Source of the DNA: Yinghuangia soli
GTDB lineage: Bacteria > Actinomycetota > Actinomycetes > Streptomycetales > Streptomycetaceae
Length of the DNA: 64,000 nucleotides
Direction of reading: 5' to 3'
Assembly (NCBI RefSeq): GCF_021502675.1
Contig: NZ_JAKFHA010000013.1
Span: forward strand, 126,366 to 190,365
In this document: one piece after another, positions 42,704-51,734 of the stretch
How the letters are laid out: every line of letters starts with the position of its first letter
Position numbering within the stretch: the stretch's first letter is position 1
Notes under the pieces: model-generated
Seen by the model: the letters and a program-made list of their open reading frames with translations, nothing else
Databases searched by the model: none
Told to the model about the DNA's origin: nothing
Position numbers and translations under genes: made by a program

Positions 42704-43621
42704 TCAGGCGCCGCCGGGTCCGCGGCGGTCCGGGGCCCACGGGGTCAGCAGGCGGCCGATGTAGCGGACGAGTTCGGAGAACAGCACACCGACGATGGCG
42801 ACCACGATGATGCCGACGTACATCGCCCGGTTGTCGAAGATGTTCTTGGCGTTGAAGATCAGGTAGCCCAGGCCGTCGTTGTTCGGCGAGGCCAGGCCCT
42901 CGGACGCCACGATGACCAGCACCGCCATGCCGGACGCCAGCCGCAGGCCGACCACGACCGGCGGCAGCGAGGCCGGGATGAGGATGTGCCGGTACATCTG
43001 CCACCGGTTGGCGCCGAACACGGTCGCCGCCTCGCGGTACCCCTCGGGGACGGCGAGCACCGCGGCCATGGTCTGGATCCAGATCAGGAAGAAGACCGTC
43101 ACCGCGACCAGCACGATCTGCGGGGTCTCGCCGAGCCCGAAGATCAGCAGGAAGATCGGCAGCAGGGCCAGCTTGGGCACCACGTACAGCGCGTCCAGCA
43201 TCGGTTCGAGGGCGGCGCGCACCAGCGGCATCGAGCCGGTGAGCAGGCCGACCACGTACCCGGCGAGGGAGCCGAGCAGGAAGCCGGGGACGACGCGCTT
43301 GAGGGTCGCCCAGATGTCCGGCCACAGCTTGCCGTCCACCAGGCGCTGCCAGCCGTCCTCGAGGATCGTCTGCGGCGCGGGGTAGATGCGCGCGTCGATC
43401 CACTTCTGCTGGACGGCGAGCTGCCACCACAGGATCAGCACGAGCGGCACCGCGATGCCGAGCACGATCTCCAGCGTGCGGCGGCGGGCGCGGGCCTTGC
43501 CCGGGTCGAGCTCGGCCGACCCGGGGCGGCGGACCAGCAGCATCTCGGCGGGCGGCGCTCCCTCGGCGGCGGGGGCGGCGCCGTTTTCGGCCGTCTTCGG
43601 GGTGGTCACCTGATCGCTCAC
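42704..43621 (-). CDS. ABC transporter permease (SsuC/TauC-like)
   Basis: A 305-residue binding-protein-dependent permease with about six membrane spans and the EAA loop (EAATVFGANRWQMYRHILIP) that docks the ATPase. The GTG at 43621 overlaps the ATPase stop (GTGA), so translation is coupled. A polar N-terminal ~35 residues (TTPKTAENGAAPAAEG) precede the first helix. Same operon and substrate class as the binding protein. Confidence 0.9.
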   Translation of the reverse strand: MSDQVTTPKTAENGAAPAAEGAPPAEMLLVRRPGSAELDPGKARARRRTLEIVLGIAVPLVLILWWQLAVQQKWIDARIYPAPQTILEDGWQRLVDGKLWPDIWATLKRVVPGFLLGSLAGYVVGLLTGSMPLVRAALEPMLDALYVVPKLALLPIFLLIFGLGETPQIVLVAVTVFFLIWIQTMAAVLAVPEGYREAATVFGANRWQMYRHILIPASLPPVVVGLRLASGMAVLVIVASEGLASPNNDGLGYLIFNAKNIFDNRAMYVGIIVVAIVGVLFSELVRYIGRLLTPWAPDRRGPGGA

Positions 43622-44520
43622 TTCTGCGCTCCGGCGCTCTCGGCGGCGGTCTCGACCTCGCCGCGCAGCAGGGCCCACAACTCGCCCTGCATCTCCGCGA
43701 ATTCGGGGGACGTGCGGACCGCGCCGGTACGCGGGCGCGGGAACGGCGGCACGCGCTCGGCGATCACCCGGCCCGGCCGGGACGACATGACCAGCACGCG
43801 GTCGCCGAGCAGCAGGGCCTCTTCCAGGCTGTGCGTCACGAAGAGCACGGTCCGGCGGTCCGCCTGGCAGATCTCCAGGAGCTCGTCCTGCAGGATCGTG
43901 CGCAGTTGCGCGTCGAGGGCCGCGAACGGCTCGTCCATGAGCAGGATCTCCGGCTCGACGGCGAGCGCGCGGGCGATCGAGACGCGCTGCCGCATGCCGC
44001 CGGACAGCGCGGCCGGGTAGGCGTCCGCGAAGTCGGCGAGCTTGAGGCGCTTGAGCCAGTCGCGGGCCCGGGCGTCGGCCTCCTTGCGCGGGACGCCCTG
44101 GATGTCGAGGCCGAACCGCACGTTGGCCAGCACCGATTTCCAGGGGCTGATGCCGTAGTCCTGGAAGACCATCGCGGCCGGGTGCGCGGACCGCGCGGCG
44201 ATCTCGACGCGTCCCGCGGTCGGCTTGACCAGCCCCGCGACGATGCGCAGGAAGGTGGACTTGCCGCAGCCGGACGGGCCGACGATGCAGCAGAACTCGC
44301 CGGTGCGAATGTCCAGGTCCAGCGGCCCGAGGGCGTCGACGCGCTTGGCGCCGCGCCCGAAGTGGCGCTCCACGTCGACCGCATGGATCTTGATGCCGGA
44401 CGCGGCATGCGCGGCGTCCGGTGCGGCGGGCGCAGGGAGCACCGAACTGCCTGGCGGGGCAGGGGGGTCGGTGTCCGGAACGGATGATTCCGCTTCCGCT
44501 GGCGATTCGGTCACGTGCAT
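43618..44520 (-). CDS. ABC transporter ATP-binding protein (SsuB/TauB-like)
   Basis: A 300-residue ATPase. Walker A VGPSGCGKST, Q-loop MVFQDYGISPW, signature LSGGMRQRVS, Walker B ILLMDEPFAALD and the switch His in VTHSLEEA. A 40-residue Pro/Ala/Ser-rich N-terminal extension precedes the fold. Start ATG 44520 is tentative (GTG 44514 possible); no strong RBS is seen. First gene of the operon, divergent from the HEAT-repeat gene. Confidence 0.9.
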   Translation of the reverse strand: MHVTESPAEAESSVPDTDPPAPPGSSVLPAPAAPDAAHAASGIKIHAVDVERHFGRGAKRVDALGPLDLDIRTGEFCCIVGPSGCGKSTFLRIVAGLVKPTAGRVEIAARSAHPAAMVFQDYGISPWKSVLANVRFGLDIQGVPRKEADARARDWLKRLKLADFADAYPAALSGGMRQRVSIARALAVEPEILLMDEPFAALDAQLRTILQDELLEICQADRRTVLFVTHSLEEALLLGDRVLVMSSRPGRVIAERVPPFPRPRTGAVRTSPEFAEMQGELWALLRGEVETAAESAGAQK

Positions 44521-44871
44521 CCATTCCCGAACGGCCGCGCCGGCGCTGGGCGGTCGTCGCGTGGTCGGTTTTTGCAATGCCAAAGAGATCAGGGTTCCCC
44601 CGGACGGCGAGACGATATGACGGGTCGTCAGGTGAGGCAAGGGTGATCGGCGTTTAGTCGACAAACGCACGGTGGTGGGACGCCGGTCCGGGGCGAGTAC
44701 GCGGTTCGTGCCGCGGTGCGGCACGCTGGGGCCGGACCGGGAGTTTCGGTCTGCACGTCGAGGTGCCCGGGGCCGGAAGGCCGGGGCGGGCGCGGCGGAC
44801 GGGGCAGTACCGTCGAGGCAGGCCGTACGGCATCGGCTGCGGGGACACGTCGGGGCAGGGGAGGGATCGAG
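44521..44871. other. divergent intergenic region between ABC operon and HEAT-repeat gene
   Basis: 350 bp with an AT-richer core at 44560-44670 (for example TTTTTGCAATGCCAAAGAG and GCGTTTAGTCGACAAACGC). GCGTTT and AAACGC at 44650-44668 form a 6-bp inverted repeat around AGTCGAC, an operator-like element. It probably holds the promoter of the transporter operon. Confidence 0.45.
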
Positions 44872-46146
44872 ATGCGGGGATTCGGACGGGGAGCCGGACG
44901 CGGCACGGGTGCGGCGCGCGGCGCGCGCGGTACGCAGGCGCAGGCGGCGGTGCAGCCGGGCCCGGTGGCCTCCGCGGCTGCCTCCGGGCCGCTGGGCCCC
45001 GACCCCGAGCAGGTCCGCTCGGTGATCGACGCGCTGGCCGCCACCGGATTCCCGCGCGACGAGGCGGCACCCCTGCTGGGCCTGCTGCGCGAGGCCGTGC
45101 CCGGGCCGGACGCCGCCCGCGACGCGGCCGCCGACGTGCTGGCCGCGCTGCCCGCCGCGCTGCTCGTCGAGCTGGATGCCCTGGCCCGCCCCGCGGACGC
45201 CGTCGGCACGCTCGGCACCCTCAAGGAGCGCCGCGCGCTGCTCCGCACCTCCGGAGCCCACCCCGCGGTCGCGGCCCTGCTGTCCCTGGACGAGAACGGC
45301 GGCCTGCGCGAAGAGGCCGTGGTCCGGCTGGCCTCGATGCCCGGGCCGGTCCCCGCCGCGATGCTGGCGCTGCGCACCGACGACTGGGCCGGCCAGGTCC
45401 GGCACCGGGCCCGCGTCGCGCTGATGTGGCGGCTGGACCCGGACGAGGCGGCCGTGGTGGTGCCGATGCTGGACCTGCGCCGCGGCCGGGCCCGCGCCGA
45501 GGGCATCCTCGACGTCTACCGCGACGCGTACCGCGCCGAGCACCTGCCCACCCGGCGCCACGGGCACGCCCGCGACCTGGCCGCTTCGCGCACCCCGCAG
45601 CTCCGCCGCTTCGGCCACGAACTCGCACGCGGCCTGGGCATCGCCGACGAGAAGGCGCTGCTGCGGATCGCCCTGAAGGACCCGGACCACTCGTGCCGGG
45701 CCGCGGCCGGGCACGAATTGCTTCGCCGGGCCCGCGGGCGGCATCGCGACCGCACGGCGCTGGCCCTGCTCAAGGTCGCCGACCCGATGGTCCGGGAGCG
45801 CGCGGTGGAGGCGCTGCCGCCCTGCAGCGACCCCTTCCCGCTGGCCGGCGCACTCGCCGACCGCTCGCCGAACGTCCGCGCGGCGGCCCGCCGCCGCCTG
45901 GTCGCGGGCGGCACGGACCCGGCGGGCGCGTACCGCTCACTCCTCGAACTGCCGCCCTCGGCAGGACTGGTGCCCGGACTGCTGATCGGCCTGGGGGAGT
46001 GCGGCGGCGAGGAAGACCTGGCCGAACTGCACGAGCGCTTCGACGCCGAGCACCAGGCCCAGCGCCGCGCCGCCCGCGCCGGCGCCGTACTCCTCACCCG
46101 CGCCTGGCTGCCTGCGCAGGGCGACGGGCGGTACGGCACGCGCTGA
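44872..46146 (+). CDS. HEAT-like repeat protein, function unknown
   Basis: A 424-residue, Ala/Arg/Leu-rich all-helical protein. ATG 44872 has GGGGAGGG upstream. After a Gly/Ala/Arg N terminus (MRGFGRGAGRGTG), repeating helical pairs such as NGGLREEAVVRLASMPGPV, DDWAGQVRHRARVALMWRL, DPDHSCRAAAGHELLRRA and DRSPNVRAAARRRLVAGG resemble HEAT or PBS-lyase repeats. No catalytic residues are seen. I cannot assign a role. Confidence 0.72.
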   Translation: MRGFGRGAGRGTGAARGARGTQAQAAVQPGPVASAAASGPLGPDPEQVRSVIDALAATGFPRDEAAPLLGLLREAVPGPDAARDAAADVLAALPAALLVELDALARPADAVGTLGTLKERRALLRTSGAHPAVAALLSLDENGGLREEAVVRLASMPGPVPAAMLALRTDDWAGQVRHRARVALMWRLDPDEAAVVVPMLDLRRGRARAEGILDVYRDAYRAEHLPTRRHGHARDLAASRTPQLRRFGHELARGLGIADEKALLRIALKDPDHSCRAAAGHELLRRARGRHRDRTALALLKVADPMVRERAVEALPPCSDPFPLAGALADRSPNVRAAARRRLVAGGTDPAGAYRSLLELPPSAGLVPGLLIGLGECGGEEDLAELHERFDAEHQAQRRAARAGAVLLTRAWLPAQGDGRYGTR

Positions 46147-46168
46147 CGCGCAGGCCGCGGCGCCGGGT

Positions 46169-46585
46169 TCAGGCGCCGGACTGGCAGTCCGGGCAGAGGC
46201 CGCGGTAGGTGATCTCGACCCCGGAGATCGCGAAGCCGAAGCGGTCGTCCTCCGGCAGGGTGCCGTCGCCTGCCCCGGCCGGGACGTCCCGGATGGTGAG
46301 GCAGCGGGTGCACACCAGGTGGTGGTGCGCCTTGCGGGCGTTGGGGTCGTAGCGCTTGGCGCGGCCGTCGGTGGTGACCTCGATGACCTCGCCGAGGGCC
46401 ACGAGCTCGCCGAGCGTGTTGTAGACGGTGGCCCGGCTGATCTCGGGCAGCAGGCGGCCCGCGCGGGCGTGCACTTCGTCCGCGGTCAGGTGCACGTGCT
46501 CGCCGTTCAGGACCTCGGCGACGACGCGGCGCTGCGCGGTGAGCCGCCAGCCGCGGTCGCGGAGCCGTTCCAGGAGGTCGCTCAT
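46169..46585 (-). CDS. catR: Fur-family peroxide regulator CatR
   Basis: A 138-residue Fur-family repressor. Winged helix with LTAQRRVVAEVL and RATVYNTLGEL, metal site KAHHHLVCTRC, and a C-terminal CPDC completing a structural zinc site (CxxC twice). It is divergent from a catalase gene and separated by palindromic Fur-type boxes, the catR-catA arrangement known from Streptomyces, where the repressor is inactivated by peroxide. ATG 46585 has TAGTCT 7 nt upstream and no RBS, so the mRNA is likely leaderless. Confidence 0.92.
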   Translation of the reverse strand: MSDLLERLRDRGWRLTAQRRVVAEVLNGEHVHLTADEVHARAGRLLPEISRATVYNTLGELVALGEVIEVTTDGRAKRYDPNARKAHHHLVCTRCLTIRDVPAGAGDGTLPEDDRFGFAISGVEITYRGLCPDCQSGA

Positions 46586-46592
46586 GCCGTTG

Positions 46593-46598
46593 AGACTA
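46593..46598 (-). promoter_or_regulatory. -10 element of leaderless catR
   Basis: TAGTCT on the minus strand, 7 nt before ATG 46585. TAGGTC, 17 bp further upstream (46621-46616), could be the -35. Confidence 0.6.
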
Positions 46599-46631
46599 CA
46601 CCTCACCCAGATTTAGACCTAGTCCAAATTC

Positions 46632-46648
46632 AGAACTAGACAAGTTCT
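46632..46648. promoter_or_regulatory. CatR box (Fur-type operator)
   Basis: AGAACT (46632-46637), AGACA, AGTTCT (46643-46648): 6-bp inverted repeat. Related half-sites TTAGACCTAG (46614-46623) and GGACCTAGG (46655-46663) lie on both sides, so several dimers could bind across the catR and katA promoters. Confidence 0.75.
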
Positions 46649-46665
46649 AAGTTCGGACCTAGGTT
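46637..46665 (+). promoter_or_regulatory. katA promoter overlapping the CatR box
   Basis: TAGACA (46637-46642), 17 bp, TAGGTT (46660-46665), predicted start about 46672. The -35 lies inside the CatR operator, which fits direct repression relieved by peroxide. Confidence 0.7.
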
Positions 46666-46724
46666 GGTGATCGTTCGCAGGCCGGGACGGCCGATGTCCC
46701 GGGGTCCGAAGGGGAGAACGAACC

Positions 46725-48191
46725 ATGTCCGACACCACCTCGCGCGCCGTCCTCACCACCGAGTCGGGCGCCCCGGTCGCCGACAACCAGAACAGCGCCA
46801 CGGCAGGCCCGGGCGGGCCGCTGCTCATCCAGGACCAGTACCTGTTCGAGAAGCTCGCGCGGTTCAACCGGGAGCGCATCCCGGAGCGCGTGGTGCATGC
46901 CCGCGGGTCCGGCGCGTACGGCTCCTTCGAGGTGACCGCCGACGTGAGCCGCTACACCAAGGCCCACTTCCTGGCCGAACCCGGGCGCCGCACCGAGGTG
47001 TTCGCGCGCTTCTCGACGGTGGCCGGCAACCTGGGCGCGGCGGACGCGGTGCGCGACCCGCGCGGCTTCGCGCTGAAGTTCTACACCGAGCAGGGCAACT
47101 ACGACCTGGTCGGCAACAACACCCCGGTGTTCTTCATCAAGGACCCGAGCAAGTTCCCGGACTTCATCCACACCCAGAAGCGCGACCCGTACACCGGCAT
47201 CCAGGAAGCCGACAACGTCTGGGACTTCTGGTCCCTGTCGCCCGAGGTCACCCACCAGGTGACGTGGCTCTTCGGGGACCGCGGCATCCCGGCCTCGTAC
47301 CGGCACATGGACGGCTTCTCCTCGCACACCTACCAGTGGGTCAACGCCCAGGGCGAGGCGTTCTGGGTGAAGTACCACTTCAAGACCGACCAGGGCATCC
47401 GCAACCTGAGCGCCGACGAGGCCGCCGCCATCGCGGGCGTCGACCCCGACTCGCACCAGCGCGACCTGCGCGAGGCGATCGACGCCGGGCGCTTCCCGTC
47501 CTGGACGCTCAAGGTGCAGGTCATGCCGGTGGCCGAGGCGGCGCAGTACCGCTTCAACCCGTTCGACCTCACCAAGGTGTGGCCGCACGAGGACTACCCG
47601 CTGATCGAGGTCGGCCGGCTCACGCTGGACCGCAACCCGGAGAACGTCTTCGCCGAGGTCGAGCAGTCGGCCTTCAGCCCCGCGAACTTCGTGCCGGGCA
47701 TCGGTCCTTCGCCCGACAAGATGCTCCAGGGCCGGCTCTTCGCGTACGCCGACGCACACCGCTACCGCCTGGGTGTGAACCACACGCAGCTCGCGGTCAA
47801 CGCCCCGCACGCCACCACGGCCAGCAACCACGGCCGCGACGGCGCCATGGCGTCGAACGCCGGCGGCCGCGCGAAGAACTACGAGCCGAACAGCTTCGGC
47901 GGCCCGTACGAGACCGGCGAGCCGCTCTGGGCCCCGACCGAGGTGTCCGGCCCGACCGGGACGCACGCCGCGGCCGTGCACGCCGAGGACAACGACTTCG
48001 TGCAGGCCGGCAACCTCTACCGGCTCATGTCCGAGGACGAGAAGGAGCGCCTGGTGGCGGGCCTCGCGGGCGGTCTCGCGCAGGTGACGCGCGACGACAT
48101 CGTCGAGCGCGCGCTGGGCAACTTCCGGGCCGCGGACGCGGATTACGGCGCCCGCCTGGAGGCCGCGGTCAAGGCTCTGCGCAACGGCTGA
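46725..48191 (+). CDS. katA: monofunctional heme catalase
   Basis: A 488-residue clade-3-type catalase converting hydrogen peroxide to water and oxygen. Active-site His58 in [12 protein letters not shown], the distal Asn in [10 protein letters not shown], and the proximal heme Tyr in [14 protein letters not shown] are intact. Length is normal for small-subunit catalases. ATG 46725 has GGGGAG upstream. Transcription is expected from the CatR-controlled promoter. Convergent with the CBS gene. Confidence 0.97.
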   Translation: MSDTTSRAVLTTESGAPVADNQNSATAGPGGPLLIQDQYLFEKLARFNRERIPERVVHARGSGAYGSFEVTADVSRYTKAHFLAEPGRRTEVFARFSTVAGNLGAADAVRDPRGFALKFYTEQGNYDLVGNNTPVFFIKDPSKFPDFIHTQKRDPYTGIQEADNVWDFWSLSPEVTHQVTWLFGDRGIPASYRHMDGFSSHTYQWVNAQGEAFWVKYHFKTDQGIRNLSADEAAAIAGVDPDSHQRDLREAIDAGRFPSWTLKVQVMPVAEAAQYRFNPFDLTKVWPHEDYPLIEVGRLTLDRNPENVFAEVEQSAFSPANFVPGIGPSPDKMLQGRLFAYADAHRYRLGVNHTQLAVNAPHATTASNHGRDGAMASNAGGRAKNYEPNSFGGPYETGEPLWAPTEVSGPTGTHAAAVHAEDNDFVQAGNLYRLMSEDEKERLVAGLAGGLAQVTRDDIVERALGNFRAADADYGARLEAAVKALRNG

Positions 48192-48272
48192 TCCGGTGCC
48201 CGGCCCCTGGGGGCCGGCTCGCCAGAACCGTCCGGTCGGGTGCGGGGGCGCGCCCGGCCGGACGTACCACCC

Positions 48273-48313
48273 GGTGCCCGGCCGAGCCGCCCTGCGCGGC
48301 CCGGCCGGGCACC
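48273..48313. terminator. terminator between katA and the CBS gene
   Basis: GGTGCCCGGCCG (48273-48284) and CGGCCGGGCACC (48302-48313) are perfect 12-bp arms, with further pairing inside, between convergent genes. Confidence 0.85.
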
Positions 48314-48317
48314 TTGG

Positions 48318-48734
48318 TCATCCCACCAGTTCGGCCGCCGACTCCCTGGCCAGGCGGGCCTGTTCCTGCAGCGTGCAGCGCACGATGTCGCGCACCGAGA
48401 TGATGCCCGCGACGTCCCCGCGGTCCAGCACCACGAGGTGCCGGAAGTTCCCGCGGTTCATCGCGACGGCTGCGTCGGCGAGGCTCCAGTGCGGAGTGGC
48501 GAACACGACGTTCGCGGTCAGATGGTCCCCGGCGATCTCCTGGTCCGGGTCTTGGTCGGCACCGAGCGAGAGCAGGATGTCCCGCTCGGTGAGGATGCCG
48601 ATCCCGCTGGTATCGGGATCGATGACGACGGCGGCACCGATCTGCCGGGCGGCCATGAGCCGGGCAGCGGCGCGCAGTGTGTGGGTCGGGCCGATGGTCA
48701 GGACGACCGTGCTCATGCCGTCGCGGACGAGCAT
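48318..48734 (-). CDS. CBS-domain-pair protein
   Basis: A 138-residue protein consisting only of two CBS domains: the first with VGPTHTLRAAARLMAARQIGAAVVID-like features (TLRAAARLMAARQIGAAVV, GILTERDILL), the second with SLADAAVAMNRGNFRHLVVLD and ISVRDIVRC. Such stand-alone Bateman modules bind adenosyl nucleotides and sense energy state. ATG 48734 has GGAGG upstream. Partner unknown. Confidence 0.88.
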   Translation of the reverse strand: MLVRDGMSTVVLTIGPTHTLRAAARLMAARQIGAAVVIDPDTSGIGILTERDILLSLGADQDPDQEIAGDHLTANVVFATPHWSLADAAVAMNRGNFRHLVVLDRGDVAGIISVRDIVRCTLQEQARLARESAAELVG

Positions 48735-48972
48735 GACGCACCACCTCCGATGGGGGTCGGGCCGGTAGTCGCGGGGCCGCGGCGGCACTTGAGAAGCAAT
48801 TCACAAGTGCACAAGCGGTCCCATGCTCATAGTCACACGGCCCTCGCGGCAAACGAAAGCTTTGTCGGGATTTACCGAGAATTTCTTGCTTTCCGGAGGA
48901 AGTGCGAGCGCGGCCGGGCCGACCGGTCGCGGAAACCGACCGGTCGGCGGCGCGCGGCGGGCCCGCGCCGGA

Positions 48973-49761
48973 TCAGAAGCGCTGGTTGAGGTACCCGAGC
49001 AGGTCTTCGTGCAGCAGCCCGTTGGACGCGGCGGCGTGGCCCTCGGCGGCGCTCGGCACGCCGTCCAGCGAGGTGAACTGCCCGCCCGCCTCGGTCACGA
49101 TCACCGAAAGCGCGGCCAGGTCCCACAGGTTGACCTCGGGCTCCGCGCAGATGTCCACCGCGCCCTCGGCGACCAGCATGTACGACCAGAAGTCGCCGTA
49201 CGCCCGGCTGCGCCACACCGCGCGCGTCAGGTCCAGCATGCCGTCGAGCGCGCCGCGGTCCTCCCAGCCGCCCAGGCTGGAGTAGGCGAACGAGGCGTCC
49301 TCGATGCGCGCGACCTTCGAGACGTGCAGCCGGGACGCCTGCGACAGGCTGCGGCCGGTGAACGCGCCGGCGCCCTTCGAGGCCCACCAGCGGCGGCCCA
49401 GCGCGGGCGCGGAGACCAGGCCGACGACGACCTCGTCGCCGTCCATGAGGGCGATCAGGGTGGCCCAGACCGGCACGCCGCGCACGAAGTTCTTGGTGCC
49501 GTCGATCGGGTCGATGACCCAGCGGCGCGGCCCGTGCCCGGTGGGGCCGTACTCCTCGCCCAGCACCGCGTCGCGCGGCCGGGCGCGGCCCAGCTGGCCC
49601 CGGATGAGCTCCTCGGCGGCCTTGTCGGCATCGCTCACGGGCGTCATGTCCGGCTTCGTCTCGATCTTCAGGTCGAGCGCCTTGAACCGGTCGAGGGTGG
49701 TCGCGTCGGCGGCGTCCGCGAGGACGTGGGCGAGGCGCAGGTCGTCGTCGTAGCCGGGCAT
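48973..49761 (-). CDS. hisN: histidinol-phosphate phosphatase, inositol-monophosphatase family
   Basis: A 262-residue IMPase-fold enzyme. Metal sites: GEEYG, WVIDPIDGTKNFVRG and EVNLWDLAALSVIVTEAGG. The form DGTKNFVRGVPVW and overall length match actinobacterial HisN, which makes histidinol; inositol monophosphatase activity is the alternative. ATG 49761 has TAGTGT 7 nt upstream without an RBS. Confidence 0.88.
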   Translation of the reverse strand: MPGYDDDLRLAHVLADAADATTLDRFKALDLKIETKPDMTPVSDADKAAEELIRGQLGRARPRDAVLGEEYGPTGHGPRRWVIDPIDGTKNFVRGVPVWATLIALMDGDEVVVGLVSAPALGRRWWASKGAGAFTGRSLSQASRLHVSKVARIEDASFAYSSLGGWEDRGALDGMLDLTRAVWRSRAYGDFWSYMLVAEGAVDICAEPEVNLWDLAALSVIVTEAGGQFTSLDGVPSAAEGHAAASNGLLHEDLLGYLNQRF

Positions 49762-49768
49762 GGCGCGA

Positions 49769-49774
49769 ACACTA
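49769..49774 (-). promoter_or_regulatory. -10 element of leaderless hisN
   Basis: TAGTGT on the minus strand, 7 nt before ATG 49761. Confidence 0.6.
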
Positions 49775-49988
49775 GTCGTTCCGGGGGTCGCGGTGCCACG
49801 CGGGATCGGCGGCGCGACGGGGTCGCGGGCCCGGCGTTCATGATTCCCTTTCGCGCGCTCCGGGGCGCCTCGTACGCTTCGTCGTGCACAGGGGCGGCGC
49901 CGGCGCGCCGCGGGAGGCATCCCGCGCTGCCGGCGGTCCGTTCGGACGGACACGACCACCGGCAGGTGGAGGGGTTGCGGGGGCCGAA

Positions 49989-50591
49989 ATGGCACTGTTC
50001 GGCGTCGGGCGCGGCAAGGCGCGCGACAAGCAGGCGGTCCCGGGACCCGCGGTGCTCGCACCGCGGCGGAGCCTGGACGGCTGGACCCTGGAAGGCACAC
50101 CGCTCGCGGCCCGCTTCGGCCGCGACGAGCTGCGCGAGCTGGCCACGCTCATGCACGGCGTGAGCGCCGGCATGGACACGCCGTGGACCTACGAGCGGGC
50201 CGCGGACATGCTCGAGGAGAACGGCGAACGCCCGCAGGCGCTGGCGGTGTTGGACGCCTACTTCCTGCTGCCCGACCGCATACGCGAGGCGAACTCCGTC
50301 CAGACCCGCACCCTCGGCCGCCGCCGCCACCGCCTCCGCAAGCGCCTCGGGGCTCCGCCCCCCGCCACCGCCGACACCCCAGCCCTCGCCGAGCTCGCCG
50401 GCCCCCACACGCCCGCGCTCCCCGCCGCCCCGGCACCCACACCGCTCCCGGCCGGCCGCGAACCCCTGGCCCTCCCCGCAGCCCCGCCTGCGCCCCCGGC
50501 ACCCCCGGCCTTGGTCATCCCACCCAAGCCCACCGCCCCACCCCCGCTCCCGCCAAAGACGACCGAGGACGCTGGAGACACCGAGGACTGA
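49989..50591 (+). CDS. conserved-looking protein of unknown function with Pro-rich tail
   Basis: A 200-residue protein from ATG 49989. The first ~120 residues look folded and mostly helical (GRDELRELATLMHGVSAGMDTPW, ERAADMLEENGERPQALAVLDAYF, then an Arg-rich helix). The last 80 residues are Pro/Ala-rich and end in acidic residues. No signal peptide or family recognised. Divergent from hisN and convergent with the next gene. Confidence 0.7.
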   Translation: MALFGVGRGKARDKQAVPGPAVLAPRRSLDGWTLEGTPLAARFGRDELRELATLMHGVSAGMDTPWTYERAADMLEENGERPQALAVLDAYFLLPDRIREANSVQTRTLGRRRHRLRKRLGAPPPATADTPALAELAGPHTPALPAAPAPTPLPAGREPLALPAAPPAPPAPPALVIPPKPTAPPPLPPKTTEDAGDTED

Positions 50592-50687
50592 CCCGCGGCG
50601 CCGCGAGGAATGGCCTGCGGCGAGCTCGCGCCGTAGGTGACCGGCCGCGCCCGCCGGTGGGCGGATGGCACGCGCGGCGGGGGCGTC

Positions 50688-51524
50688 CTACACGTCGGAG
50701 CCCAGCACCTCGGCCAACGTGTCGATCCGCACGCGCAGCGCGGCGTCGACGGCCCCGGAGACGATCACCTCGACCAGCTCGCCGTCGTGGCCCACGTTCG
50801 CGACGCGGACCCGAAGTGTCGTGAGCGAGCTTTCGATTGTGTGGGTGTCCCAGGTGCCGACTTCATCCTCAGCAGAGCTCGACACGTGGGCGGCGGCCTC
50901 CCAGTCGGTCTCGTCCACGTCGTCGCTGCTACCGCCGGCGTAGCCGGCGAGCAGGCGCAGGAACCGTCCGAGGTTGCGCCGCAACACCCGGCAGCCGAGG
51001 TCGTAGTCCGGCGGCGCGGTGTCCGAAGGTCCCGGGCGCAGGGCTCCGCTGACGGGGTGCGGGTCGTCCAGCAGGCTCATGCGCAGGCGCACCGAAAGGT
51101 CGAGCCACTGGCACGCGGCCTCGGGGCGGTACGCCGCATAGGGCAGCCGGCGCACGCGCTTGCGGCCGGTTTCGTCCGCCCGGTACGGCTCCTCGAACGC
51201 GCGATGCCAACTGTCGATGGCGGGGGTGAAGCGCTCCCGGGCGCTCGCCGGGTCGGTGCCGAGGTAGCGCGCGATGTCCTCCCATGAACTACCGCGCTCG
51301 TGCTCGAAGATCACCGCACGTGCGAGCAGCTGTCCGGCGGCCTCCAGCACGGACGCAGCCTCGCTCGCCCGTCCGCCCGGCCCGGTCTGGTCGTCGAAGC
51401 GCGTCACCGCGAGGGCCGTGGCCGCCTCCGCGAGGCCGTGGCTCGCGCTGCTCATGACCAGGCGGGCCAGGGCCGCGCGCGTGAATGCGCTGCGCTCGGC
51501 GTCGTGCGGAGTCGACTGCGTCAA
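50688..51524 (-). CDS. protein of unknown function with HTH-like segment
   Basis: A 278-residue protein if translation starts at TTG 51524, which has GGGAG 11 nt and AGG 3 nt upstream; the frame extends further to TTG 51587, so the N terminus is uncertain. ERGSSWEDIARYLGTDPASARERF resembles a helix-turn-helix. The C-terminal half has acidic linkers (SSDDVDETDWEAAAH) and a final beta-rich part. I recognise no family. It is divergent from the TetR gene. Confidence 0.65.
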   Translation of the reverse strand: MTQSTPHDAERSAFTRAALARLVMSSASHGLAEAATALAVTRFDDQTGPGGRASEAASVLEAAGQLLARAVIFEHERGSSWEDIARYLGTDPASARERFTPAIDSWHRAFEEPYRADETGRKRVRRLPYAAYRPEAACQWLDLSVRLRMSLLDDPHPVSGALRPGPSDTAPPDYDLGCRVLRRNLGRFLRLLAGYAGGSSDDVDETDWEAAAHVSSSAEDEVGTWDTHTIESSLTTLRVRVANVGHDGELVEVIVSGAVDAALRVRIDTLAEVLGSDV

Positions 51525-51671
51525 GACCTGGTGCTCCCTCGGATCGTGGCCCCGTGTACGGGATCGCTGCGCCACTGTGGCGGCCAATGGGCTTGGCGTC
51601 CAACGGTTTTGGTGGGGTGGGGTGCTTCGGGGCGGGCTCTTGACGGTGTGCGGGTGCTGGGTGATGCTGCT

Positions 51672-51696
51672 TTTACACGGGGGCTGTTCGTGTAAA
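51672..51696. promoter_or_regulatory. operator-like inverted repeat upstream of the TetR gene
   Basis: TTTACACG (51672-51679), 9 bp, CGTGTAAA (51689-51696), perfect 8-bp arms, ending 38 bp before the regulator start. This is a typical size and place for a TetR autoregulatory site. Confidence 0.65.
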
Positions 51697-51734
51697 GCCT
51701 CCTACGTCGGCCGGCTGCCCGAGGGAGTGCACCG

